This document shows, in pieces, positions 25,040 to 32,317 of a stretch of 32,317 bases of DNA (positions are counted from its first letter, which is position 1; every line of letters starts with the position of its first letter). The notes below the pieces were generated by a model. The model ran no database searches, had not been told where the DNA came from, and saw only the letters and a list, made by a program, of their open reading frames with translations. The DNA comes from Alphaproteobacteria bacterium (GTDB taxonomy: Bacteria > Pseudomonadota > Alphaproteobacteria > M2410). The position numbers and the translations under genes were made by a program. Location: assembly GCA_030614785.1 (NCBI GenBank), contig JAUWTJ010000046.1, forward strand, positions 1 through 32,317. Reading direction: 5' to 3'.

Positions 25040-26121
25040 TGTTCTGCCTGTTTTTGAAACACAAAACAGCGCACCCACAGCAGAGGCATGCAGGTAAGCG
25101 GTGTGTCAGGCAGGGCCAGCCGTTAGCTGACTATTACGAACCCGCCTGAGGGTCAAAAGATACAATCATACTGTCCCTCCTTGATTCAGACATTCAGGGG
25201 ATCAACGCGGATCCGGTTATGCGGCAGAGAAAACTCTTCGCAACACTGTGTATACCCGAAAGACCGTACCATGAGCAAGATCAATTTCCGACGGCAGGCT
25301 GCTTCGGAACAGAGGGTGAAATGGATGCGGCAGTATTGGGGCTGAACATCGGACAATATTGCCAACGGTGCAGGACGAGGTCCGCTCTTGAATGAATAGC
25401 AGGCGTGCGAACAGGCGCTTGCCTGAGTCTCAGATTAGCCAAGAGCGGGCATTCCAAGAATCAGCAATTGATATTTAATCCGAGTTGATCGGTATTGAAA
25501 CAAACCGCTATCATAGTGGGCTCGTGCCTCAGATGTTTGCCCGGAAATATCATCGCTGTCTTATAGATGGGGATGCGGATCGTATAGTGGTCTGCCCATG
25601 GATGTGGCTGCCTCATGGGGGTCGGGTCACTATTTAGTGATAGCTTTTGCTGGACCTTAAGGTCCGTAGTTGATATGATAAATTAGTGAGATTTCAATCA
25701 GAGATCAAAGAAACCTGTAATTTCACTATTCGTTTGATTTTCACACCGCATATCACTGAAGTGCGATCGTAGGATATTCGATCACTTTGGAGCGTGAAGG
25801 CAAACTGCGCATAACAGACAACGACGACAACTAACGCAGTCAACACTCTTGGGAGAAGAGTAAGCTGTGCTATCGTGCTTGTCAGCACACTGGACTTTTG
25901 CACCCCGGTCGCTTCTCAGCCGGTGATATCATGGTCTTGTGCTGACGTTGTTTCTGGTACGAGCAGATTATCCGTTAAGAAACTTATTTTTTAATCGATG
26001 GTCCTGGTGTTGTCAGTCCACTAACCAAGTTAATCACGTGAAGGTGATAATGCCGTTGATCCGATCTATATAGCTCGGGGAAGGGCGCTCGCCCTCGCCT
26101 TATGGAGATCTAATTACAATT
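25040..26121. other. A/T-rich region of about 1.1 kb without a recognisable gene
   Basis: No frame on either strand looks like a real protein; the longest is a 69-codon minus-strand frame with a hydrophobic run and no ribosome site. The region marks the left boundary of the A/T-rich island. It contains the perfect palindrome GGACCTTAAGGTCC (25652-25665), the inverted repeat TCACTA-TT-TAGTGA (25627-25640), ATCAC-N6-GTGAT (26033-26048) and AGGGCG-CT-CGCCCT (26082-26095). The right-hand part must contain the promoter of the nucleotidyltransferase gene. It may be decayed foreign DNA. Confidence 0.5.
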
Positions 26122-26910
26122 ATGGTCAACGATAATCGTTTGACGACAGCATTGCTTTTGGCGGCCGGTACAGGCTCTCGCCTGCGTCCTTTGACCCTTG
26201 ATTCACCAAAATGCCTTACAGAAGTTGGCGGCGAAACTATTCTGGGTCGCTTGGTAGACAATCTCTGCTCGCAGGGATTTGATCGATTGGTGGTGGTGAC
26301 GGGATACCTGGACCATTGTGTGCGAGAATTTCTCGATGAATATGCAGCTGATTTGAAGATTGATTACGTTTTCAACCCTGTGTATCGAACAACCAATAAC
26401 ATCTACTCCCTTTGGCTGGCCCGCGAAGCTATCCAGGAGCCCTTTTTGTTGGTAGAGAGCGACCTGGTCTTTCACGGATCGATGCTCAAGGAGTTGTTGA
26501 AACCGGATAGAATCGCAATCTCCCGCATTTTACCCTGGATGAATGGAACAACCGTCGAACTTAATTCGCAAAATGGTGTCGAAGCGTTTCATGTCAGTCG
26601 TGATACTTGCGATACGAACCAGTATAAAACCGTCAATATCTGCAGCCTATCCTTGCAAAGTTGGCAAAGAATGATAGCGCGGTTAGACAGCTACATTTCC
26701 AACAATCGTGTCGGCGAATATTATGAAGCTGTATTTGCCGATATGGTAAGTGACGGAACACTCGAATTTGAAGCTGTTTTCTTTGATGAAAACAGGTGGT
26801 ATGAAGTCGATACTATGGATGATTTGGTTGAAGCCGAATTGCTCTTTCCAATGATTAAAAAGACTTCACCTGCTTCACCCGTATTACCTGCTGTGGCCAC
26901 CGAGTATTAA
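26122..26910 (+). CDS. LicC/PntC-like nucleotidyltransferase
   Basis: A 262-residue NTP-transferase (GT-A fold) protein. The nucleotide loop is LAAGTGSRLRPLT (13-25), followed by PKCLTEVGG (29-37), the NNIYSLW segment (92-98), a metal-binding ESD (112-114) and the second metal site WYEVDTMDDL (226-235). NNxYSL is typical of cytidylyltransferases acting on phosphocholine (LicC) or 2-aminoethylphosphonate (PntC) rather than sugar-1-phosphates. It would make a CDP-activated small alcohol phosphate in the cytoplasm. It is first of four same-strand genes, all A/T-rich compared with the flanks. The substrate is not determined; a sugar nucleotidyltransferase remains possible. Confidence 0.85.
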   Translation: MVNDNRLTTALLLAAGTGSRLRPLTLDSPKCLTEVGGETILGRLVDNLCSQGFDRLVVVTGYLDHCVREFLDEYAADLKIDYVFNPVYRTTNNIYSLWLAREAIQEPFLLVESDLVFHGSMLKELLKPDRIAISRILPWMNGTTVELNSQNGVEAFHVSRDTCDTNQYKTVNICSLSLQSWQRMIARLDSYISNNRVGEYYEAVFADMVSDGTLEFEAVFFDENRWYEVDTMDDLVEAELLFPMIKKTSPASPVLPAVATEY

Positions 26911-26957
26911 CTTCTGCCTCTGATACTGGATTTCTACCAGCCATAATGTGTAACCAT

Positions 26958-26992
26958 TGCCTGACTGAGCAAGTGAGGCATGCTTTTTGTTT
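26958..26992 (+). terminator. Possible intrinsic terminator/attenuator after the nucleotidyltransferase
   Basis: TGCCT (26958-26962) pairs with AGGCA (26976-26980), with a further ACT/AGT inside, followed by TGC and a T-rich run (26984-26992). It lies 30 bases before the aminotransferase start. The stem is modest, so it may only partly end transcripts of the first gene. Confidence 0.4.
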
Positions 26993-27021
26993 GTCGAACT
27001 AAACGATTAGGATCCAGATTA

Positions 27022-28161
27022 ATGTCTGTTCAAGATCAATTGTCCAGGGCGCAACTGTATGAAAAACTTGGGGCCACACATGGGGGATATTGGCGGTATG
27101 ATTTCGTCGATCACTCCTACCTTTACAATCTATATTTCCCTCCACAACGTTTTTTTGAATTGTTAAAAAGCAACATTCATGAGTTGGTTCAAAGTTATCC
27201 GGTTGCACAAGGCGAATTGGCGAATTGGGTTGGCACTTTGATTGATCAGACTCCCGAACGCATTGTAGTAGGAAATGGTGCTGCAGAACTTATCAAAATC
27301 GTCTCGGGGCATCTAGCGAACAAGCTGATTGTTCCTGTGCCGTCGTTCAATGAATATGCCAACGCTGCTCCAGAAGGGACCATCGTTGAGTTTCCGCTTG
27401 ATCCATTGTCTTTTCAGCTGGACGTAGATCAATTTGCTGCCGAAGCACTGCGTTGCAAAGCTGATGTTGCGATTGTAGTGTCGCCGAACAACCCGACGTC
27501 AATGTTGGTGCCAAAGGCTGATCTTATTCGCCTGATTGAAAAACTGGCAGAGCAAGAGTGTATGCTGATCCTGGATGAATCTTTTATTGATTTTGCAGAG
27601 AACCGCGACCAGGAGACCTTTGAAAGGGATATAGCACGATACCCAAACCTCGCGATTTTCAAAAGCATGAGCAAGGCATATGGTATCTGCGGGCTGCGGA
27701 TCGGATATATGCTTACGGCCAATGCCGATTTCGCTGAAAAAGTTCGAGCAGGACTACATATTTGGAACTTGAATGGTTTTGCGGAAACTTTTTTGGAAAA
27801 CGCCCCTGACTATCGTGAAGAGTTTGAAGCAAGCTGCGCCAAGGTGCGCGAAGATCGGGATCAATTTTATCAAGATCTCTGTTCGATCCAGGGAATGGTT
27901 GTTTATAAGCCGGATGCCAACTATATTTTTTGCCGCCTTCCGGATCACGCGCCTTCCGGCCCCGAATTAGCTCTAAGCTTGTTCGTTGAGCACAATATAT
28001 ATATCAAACATTGCGAAGGTAAGAGCATGCCGGAATCGGATCGCTATATGCGTATAGCCAGTCGTACTCCAGTTGAAAATGCCAAACTTTGTGCCGTGCT
28101 TAATAACGTATTGGCCTCAGAGAACACTATGACTTCGGTCAATAATACAGTGTCAGAGTAA
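27022..28161 (+). CDS. HisC/CobD-like PLP-dependent aminotransferase or decarboxylase
   Basis: A 379-residue fold-type I PLP enzyme. It has NGAAELI (85-91), PSFNEY (107-112), SPNNPTS (154-160), LDESFIDF (184-191) and the PLP lysine Lys218 in SMSKAYGICGLRIGY. This layout is shared by histidinol-phosphate aminotransferase (HisC) and threonine-phosphate decarboxylase (CobD). No histidine or cobalamin genes are nearby, so I infer a phosphorylated amino-acid or amino-alcohol substrate linked to the cytidylyltransferase. TAGGA is ten bases before the ATG at 27022. The next gene follows after four bases. Transaminase and decarboxylase activity cannot be separated by eye. Confidence 0.85.
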   Translation: MSVQDQLSRAQLYEKLGATHGGYWRYDFVDHSYLYNLYFPPQRFFELLKSNIHELVQSYPVAQGELANWVGTLIDQTPERIVVGNGAAELIKIVSGHLANKLIVPVPSFNEYANAAPEGTIVEFPLDPLSFQLDVDQFAAEALRCKADVAIVVSPNNPTSMLVPKADLIRLIEKLAEQECMLILDESFIDFAENRDQETFERDIARYPNLAIFKSMSKAYGICGLRIGYMLTANADFAEKVRAGLHIWNLNGFAETFLENAPDYREEFEASCAKVREDRDQFYQDLCSIQGMVVYKPDANYIFCRLPDHAPSGPELALSLFVEHNIYIKHCEGKSMPESDRYMRIASRTPVENAKLCAVLNNVLASENTMTSVNNTVSE

Positions 28162-28165
28162 ACGC

Positions 28166-28831
28166 ATGTCAGAAGATAAAACGATAGACGCCCCGCAGGC
28201 GACACGCCCGACAATCCTCTCCTTTGCCAAAGACTTGCCAAATCTATGCTCGCTGGCAGGTCTTTTGTCCGCCATTCTGGCAATCTATTTCGCTATCCTC
28301 GGTGTTTTCCCAGCCGCTATGATCGGGCTGATCTGGGCTGTGTTCTTTGATTGGAGTGATGGCATTATCGCCCGTGGTATGAAGGGCAGAACTGAACAGC
28401 AGCGCAATTTCGGTGGTCAACTCGATTCGCTCATTGACATCGTCAGCTTCGGTCTGTGTCCAGCTGTCGTTCTATTAAGCTATGGTGATTTTAATCCCTG
28501 GTTCATTCCCGGCGCCTTTTGTATTGTCGCGGCAGGCGTGCTCCGACTAAGTTATTATAACGTGTACGGATTGGTCCGCGAATCAACTTATCAAGGATTG
28601 GCAATTGATAATAATGGCCTGATTCTGGTTTCATTTTTTGTTTTGGACGGTTTTATTGGTTCAGCGATTTTTACCATATTGCTCTACATTTCCATCCTGG
28701 GATTGGCGATCCTGAATGTGGCTCCGATTAGAACACCAAAACTCGAGGGCGGTTGGTATTACGCGATTACAGCCTATACACTTTTGCTGACTTTGTTTTT
28801 TTGCTGGCGGCTAATTCATGCGGTGGGATGA
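28166..28831 (+). CDS. CDP-alcohol phosphatidyltransferase family protein, PssA-like
   Basis: A 221-residue integral membrane enzyme. The family motif is present as D62, D65-G66, A69-R70, G83, D87 and D91 (DWSDGIIAR ... FGGQLDSLID). The spacer between AR and G is 12 residues, four more than the canonical eight. The following DIVSFGLCPA resembles phosphatidylserine synthase (PssA). About six hydrophobic segments are seen. Such enzymes join a CDP-activated partner to an alcohol, releasing CMP. With a cytidylyltransferase in the same cluster, the CDP donor may be the small head group rather than CDP-diacylglycerol. It starts four bases after the PLP enzyme gene. Confidence 0.88.
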   Translation: MSEDKTIDAPQATRPTILSFAKDLPNLCSLAGLLSAILAIYFAILGVFPAAMIGLIWAVFFDWSDGIIARGMKGRTEQQRNFGGQLDSLIDIVSFGLCPAVVLLSYGDFNPWFIPGAFCIVAAGVLRLSYYNVYGLVRESTYQGLAIDNNGLILVSFFVLDGFIGSAIFTILLYISILGLAILNVAPIRTPKLEGGWYYAITAYTLLLTLFFCWRLIHAVG

Positions 28832-28901
28832 CACAAGAGTGTTGACTTGCAGAAATTGTAAGAATTGAACCGTTTGCATGATAATCCAATGGAAATGAGA
28901 A

Positions 28902-29720
28902 ATGTCTGAAATCAATCCGACTCTTGTCAGTCGATACTTTGAGGGCGTAAAAACCTCTATTCTCGGCCCCTATATGATGGATGGGTATGGGTTTCCCAAT
29001 AGTGCCGGCGACTATCGGTTCAAAGCAGAAACCCAAATCGTTGAAAGTTTGCTTAACGGTGTGGATCGTGATGGCGCGGTGCTCGATCTCGGTTGCGGCG
29101 TAGGCTATTGGGCAGAGGCGTTCGCGCAAGAGTTTTCTTCCGTTGTAGCGGTTGAGGGGAGCGCGAATCTTTACGATGCGCTTGTTACGCGATGTCTCCC
29201 ATACCCCAATATTCAATCAGTACACAGTAACGTATTGAGATTTCAGCCCAAGGGTGATTTTAGTTTGACCTTCCTTGGCGGCCTTCTCATGTATCTTGAT
29301 GAAGACGATGTTGTCGGCTTGCTCGGCAATTTGAAGAAACATCTGAAGCCGGGTGGAATTATTCTGTGTCGTGAATCAACAGTGAGAGGCGACACCCTTT
29401 CGCTCACCGGAGACTATTCTGTCGTGTATCGTTCAATCGAGAATTATCGGCGTATATTCAAGAATAGTGGGTTAGCTGTGCGGGTGATTGAGCAAAACGA
29501 GCCCTATGTGCTCCTGCAGATGGGATGTGAACTTATGGACAAGTGGAAAGCCTTGACGCCGAAGCCCTTTCAAATGCTTCCCCTTATGGGGCGCCTGGCC
29601 TATTGGGGACTGCGAGCTATGAACCCCTGGATCTTAAATGTCCCTAAGACATTTGAAACCCCGTTTCCAATTTTAGAAAACCACTTCTTTGTGCTCGAAG
29701 CCATCGATCAAACTGAGTAA
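28902..29720 (+). CDS. Class I SAM-dependent methyltransferase
   Basis: A 272-residue soluble Rossmann-fold methyltransferase. Motif I is VLDLGCGVGYW (60-70), the acidic end of strand 2 is VVAVEGS, motif post-I/II lies around FSLTFLGGLLMYL, and LKPGGIILCRE is the typical motif III. The C-terminal part (residues 200-272) is unusual and aromatic-rich. Candidate roles are N-methylation of an ethanolamine-like head group or methylation of a lipid or polysaccharide substituent. It is the last gene of the island, 70 bp after the CDP-alcohol transferase, with a GGAAATGAG upstream. Confidence 0.87.
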   Translation: MSEINPTLVSRYFEGVKTSILGPYMMDGYGFPNSAGDYRFKAETQIVESLLNGVDRDGAVLDLGCGVGYWAEAFAQEFSSVVAVEGSANLYDALVTRCLPYPNIQSVHSNVLRFQPKGDFSLTFLGGLLMYLDEDDVVGLLGNLKKHLKPGGIILCRESTVRGDTLSLTGDYSVVYRSIENYRRIFKNSGLAVRVIEQNEPYVLLQMGCELMDKWKALTPKPFQMLPLMGRLAYWGLRAMNPWILNVPKTFETPFPILENHFFVLEAIDQTE

Positions 29721-30104
29721 CGATTCAAATCTAGCTCACACGGCACAATGAAGGTTGAACTGGAGCAAAGTCAGGGATCGCGCTGAGTGGATGCTTATCT
29801 CTTGTGTTCATTTGGAGTCGAAACAGCAATCCAGGCCCTCAGCAAGGTCTTGATTGAGGTACTTCAGAAACTGCAATGATGTCCGCTTTGGGTCCAGACT
29901 GTGTAAGAACGCGAACGCTGGAGCCTTCCGCGCAACAATGAAATCCAAAACGGGAGGCTAGCGATTCATAATTGGGACTTTAGTCAGTTTCACGTGTCAA
30001 TATGTCGTTTTGAGCGCCCAGAAATAGTTTTTACACAGTCTGGGTCAACAAGAAACGTTTCAGACTCCGCTCAAAGTAGTCTGCTGTTAGGGGTGAAGCA
30101 GACG
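29721..30104. other. Non-coding region right of the island
   Basis: No gene is visible in these 384 bp. It contains the 13-bp inverted repeat pair described separately (29894-30043) and the hairpin that follows hslO (30074-30110). The composition is A/T-rich like the island, and it ends abruptly at the GC-rich hslO. Confidence 0.5.
29894..30043. mobile_element. Probable MITE or IS remnant bounded by 13-bp inverted repeats
   Basis: CCAGACTGTGTAA (29894-29906) and its exact reverse complement TTACACAGTCTGG (30031-30043) face inward and bound 150 bp. The identity resumes at AAC after one mismatch inside. The CTGTGTAA core resembles terminal repeats of IS256-type elements, from memory. No transposase is left inside and I see no clear target-site duplication. 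It may be a deleted IS or a non-autonomous element at the edge of the island. Confidence 0.5.
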
Positions 30105-30110
30105 CTACTT
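30074..30110 (-). terminator. Hairpin at the end of hslO
   Basis: AAGTAGTCTGCT (30074-30085) pairs with AGCAGA (30097-30102) and CTACTT (30105-30110), with a two-base CG bulge and an 11-base loop, giving 12 bp. It overlaps the hslO stop codon. Only a short T-run follows on the minus strand, so termination efficiency is uncertain. Confidence 0.5.
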
Positions 30111-31034
30111 CCCCAGTTCCCCCGGATCGAAATCATATGTCGAATTGCAAAACTCGCAAGTCACGACAATCTTGCCATCGACAACCATATGGTTCCGCTC
30201 GGCAGCATCAAATCCGTCCAGCACACCGCGCACCTTTTCCTCGCCGCAGGTGCAGTCCGGCTCAATGTCTGTGCCTTCAAAGGCGCGAACGCCGTCCTCA
30301 TTGAAAAGGCGATAGAGCAGTTCTTCTGACGACAGCGATGGATCGGTCAGCTCATGGTCCTCGGTGGTGCCCATCAGGATGTTGATCCGGTTCCAGATTT
30401 CCGCCGGGCTGTCCTCGCGCTCTTTTTTACCCTCACCTGACTTTGGCAAATGCTGGATCATGATCGCGCCTGCCGTCCAGGATTGCCCCTCGCCGGTGAA
30501 TATCTCTGACACGGCCACCTTCAAAGACGTTGCAATTTGCTCCGACTGCAGAAAATAGGTCTCGGCGCACTGGGTAATGCTGTCACCCTCAAGGGCGACA
30601 ATGCCCTGATAAATCTCCGTATCAGCGCCCTGGTCAATCACCACCATGAATTGCCCCTTGCCGAGCAACTCCGGCACCGTGAGACGCTTGCCATCTGCCG
30701 TCTCTACGGCTTCTGCCACCTTCGCCTCGTCAAACCGCGCATAGGCGCGCACCATGCCCGGAGCAAAGAAGTCTGCAACCACCATGGAGACCGGACCATC
30801 TGACTTTGTCTGCAACGACAGCCGGCCGTTGAATTTAAGCGAGACCCCGAGCATCACCGCAACAGAGAGGATCTCGCCCACGAAGATAGAAACCGCCGCC
30901 GGGTATTCATGTTGTTTCAAAACCTGGTCGATGGAGCGATGCAGTCGCACCGCCTGGCCGCGCACATCCGCACCATCAATCTCAAAGGGCAGACATCGGT
31001 CCACAATCCCGTCTGTCGCAAGCTCGGCACTCAT
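30105..31034 (-). CDS. hslO: Hsp33 redox-regulated chaperone
   Basis: A 309-residue cytoplasmic chaperone that is activated by oxidation of a zinc-bound cysteine tetrad and then holds unfolding proteins. The four cysteines are Cys261 and Cys263 (CTC) and Cys293 and Cys296 (CEFC), the expected CXC and CXXC. Other conserved segments are GLxxV-type EILSVAVMLG and DQGADTEIYQGIV. The ATG shares one base with the argF stop (TGATG), so the two genes are translationally coupled. This order (argD-argF-hslO) is common in alphaproteobacteria. Confidence 0.95.
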   Translation of the reverse strand: MSAELATDGIVDRCLPFEIDGADVRGQAVRLHRSIDQVLKQHEYPAAVSIFVGEILSVAVMLGVSLKFNGRLSLQTKSDGPVSMVVADFFAPGMVRAYARFDEAKVAEAVETADGKRLTVPELLGKGQFMVVIDQGADTEIYQGIVALEGDSITQCAETYFLQSEQIATSLKVAVSEIFTGEGQSWTAGAIMIQHLPKSGEGKKEREDSPAEIWNRINILMGTTEDHELTDPSLSSEELLYRLFNEDGVRAFEGTDIEPDCTCGEEKVRGVLDGFDAAERNHMVVDGKIVVTCEFCNSTYDFDPGELGK

Positions 31035-31966
31035 CAGGACGCCGAACCCATCGCCCAGGCCAGGATCGCCTTTTGCGCATGCAGCCGGTTTTCAGCCTCA
31101 TCAAAAACCACCGACTGCGGCCCGTCGATAACCTCTGCGGTCACTTCCTCGCCGCGGTGGGCGGGCAGGCAGTGCATGAAAATGGCGTCCGCTTTTGCCT
31201 TTGCCATCAACGCGGCATCCGCCTGATAGGGTGCGAGGCGATTGTGCCGCGTCTCGCCGTCACCGTCGCCCATGGAAACCCAGGTATCGGCGACCACACA
31301 ATCCGCACCGGCAACCGCCGACGCCGGATCATCGGTCAGCATCAGGCGTACGCCTTCGGCCTCGGCCCATTCGCGCACCGTCTGATCGAGACCGAAGTCT
31401 GCCGGGCAGGCAAGATTGAAACCAAAATCAAACCGCGAGGCCGCATGAATAAAGGAGTTCACCACATTGTTGGCGTCGCCGGTCCAGGCGATGGTCTTGC
31501 CCTTGATCGAGCCCTTGTGTTCCTCATAGGTCATCACATCAGCCATCAACTGACACGGATGGGACTTGTCGGTCAGACCATTGATCACCGGTACGCTGGC
31601 GTGTTCGGCAAGCTCGAGCAGCTTGTTGTGATCATCGGTCCGGATCATGATCGCGTCGACATAGCGCGACAACACGCGCGCCGTATCCGCCGTGGTCTCA
31701 CCGCGCCCGAGCTGCATGTCGCCGCCGGAGATCACCATGGTCTGGCCGCCAAGCTGGCGCATGCCAACGTCAAACGACACACGCGTCCGTGTGGAAGGTT
31801 GCTCAAAGATCATCGCGAGAATGCGCCCGTCCAGCGGTCGGTCAGCATCGACCTGGCCTTGCGGGCGGCCCTTGCGCGCTTGCTTGCGCTTCGAGGCATC
31901 TTTCAAAATAGATTTTAGTTCAGAGCCACTGAAGTCGCTCAGATCGAGAAAATGTTTCACACTCAT
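31034..31966 (-). CDS. argF: Ornithine carbamoyltransferase
   Basis: A 310-residue cytoplasmic enzyme making citrulline from ornithine and carbamoyl phosphate. The carbamoyl-phosphate loop is STRTR (58-62), HPCQ (136-139) and, for ornithine, the SMG loop (230-232) and HCLPAHRG (264-271). The length is typical. It follows argD by 39 bp of T-rich DNA and overlaps hslO by one base. Confidence 0.96.
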   Translation of the reverse strand: MSVKHFLDLSDFSGSELKSILKDASKRKQARKGRPQGQVDADRPLDGRILAMIFEQPSTRTRVSFDVGMRQLGGQTMVISGGDMQLGRGETTADTARVLSRYVDAIMIRTDDHNKLLELAEHASVPVINGLTDKSHPCQLMADVMTYEEHKGSIKGKTIAWTGDANNVVNSFIHAASRFDFGFNLACPADFGLDQTVREWAEAEGVRLMLTDDPASAVAGADCVVADTWVSMGDGDGETRHNRLAPYQADAALMAKAKADAIFMHCLPAHRGEEVTAEVIDGPQSVVFDEAENRLHAQKAILAWAMGSAS

Positions 31967-32005
31967 GGGTTGTAGCTTTTTTGTTATTATTTTTGTTGTG
32001 AGTTC

Positions 32006-32317
32006 TTATTGCGTCTTTTGGCGAAGCGCTTCGCAGGCGCGGCCAAGCTTTTCGATCGCCTCTGTCACGTGTTCAGCTTCGATGTTGAGCGGCGGCAGGA
32101 AGCGGATGACATTTTCACCTGCTGCAACACTCAACAGCTTTTCATCCCGCAGCGCCTGCAACATGTCGAGGTTCAGGACCTTGCACTTGATACCAAGCAT
32201 CAGACCTTCGCCGCGCACATCCTCAATGATATCACTGTAAGTATCAACGATCATGGCAAGTTGCTGACGCAAGAGCTTTGCCATCTCGTTGACATGGTCG
32301 AGAAAGCCCGGCGCCAG
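32006..32317 (-). CDS. argD: Acetylornithine aminotransferase, C-terminal part
   Basis: The last 103 residues of a class III PLP aminotransferase; the 5' part lies beyond the window edge. Recognisable are APGFLDHVNEMAKLLRQQL, IIEDVRGEGLMLGIKC and the C-terminal ENVIRFLPPLNIEAEHV, as in ArgD. The active-site lysine is outside. Position directly ahead of argF on the same strand supports ArgD rather than another class III aminotransferase. Confidence 0.9.
   Translation of the reverse strand: MAPGFLDHVNEMAKLLRQQLAMIVDTYSDIIEDVRGEGLMLGIKCKVLNLDMLQALRDEKLLSVAAGENVIRFLPPLNIEAEHVTEAIEKLGRACEALRQKTQ

Noticed and set aside
25271-25345. 24-codon plus-strand frame MSKINFRRQAAS...
   Set aside because: No clear Shine-Dalgarno and no supporting context; short frames like this are expected by chance.
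25694-25903. 69-codon minus-strand frame with a hydrophobic run, possible small membrane protein
   Set aside because: It starts with GTG without a ribosome-binding site, lies in gene-free A/T-rich DNA, and resembles no family I know.
1-32317. CRISPR array
   Set aside because: No regularly spaced repeat series was seen; all repeats found are pairs or isolated palindromes.

Overview
The window is alphaproteobacterial chromosomal DNA, most likely from the Hyphomicrobiales or a close relative. Indicators are a class I (archaeal-type) lysyl-tRNA synthetase, a SAM-II riboswitch ahead of metZ, the double-length alphaproteobacterial dCTP deaminase, an argD-argF-hslO operon, and an SOS box of the alphaproteobacterial form (GAAC-N7-GAAC). 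Most of it is GC-rich and densely coding. Three places are visibly more A/T-rich: a small gene at 2660-2998, the leader of prkA, and the block from about 25.1 to 30.1 kb.

Layout. 1-2640: a DinG-type helicase, broken by an in-frame amber codon next to the window edge, is divergent from lysK, with a LexA-type box between them. 2660-4981: three genes I cannot name (a small protein, a lipoprotein and an exported TPR-like protein). 5104-9793: pyrD and arsC, a convergent MATE exporter, then a TetR regulator with a quinone-oxidoreductase-like enzyme. 10212-15163: the stress module prkA-yeaH-spoVR. 15168-16450 (minus strand): dcd followed 17 nt later by tRNA-Gly(CCC); a second, partial copy of the tRNA 3' end lies further downstream. 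16451-16867: a rich divergent regulatory region with two DnaA boxes on the dcd side and a palindrome, promoter, SAM-II riboswitch and terminator on the metZ side. 16868-22110: metZ, apaG, folE, trkH, argE. 22136-25039 (minus strand): a dihaem cytochrome c, then rsgA overlapping a downstream phosphotransferase-kinase gene. 26122-29720: a four-gene A/T-rich island. 30105-32317 (minus strand): hslO, argF and the 3' part of argD.

The most interesting part is the island at 26122-29720. It holds a LicC/PntC-like cytidylyltransferase, a HisC/CobD-like PLP enzyme, a PssA-like CDP-alcohol phosphatidyltransferase and a SAM methyltransferase, all on one strand and bounded by non-coding A/T-rich DNA. A pair of 13-bp inverted repeats (a probable IS/MITE remnant) lies on its right side. 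By family logic this set could build, activate, transfer and methylate an amino-alcohol phosphate head group, i.e. a compact Kennedy-like lipid or glycan decoration pathway. That is inference; no substrate can be read from the sequence.

Other signals worth checking are a three-segment SAM-II switch that can be traced base by base, paired DnaA boxes just upstream of a good dcd promoter, an internal duplication in Dcd, and an apparent att-like scar next to tRNA-Gly.
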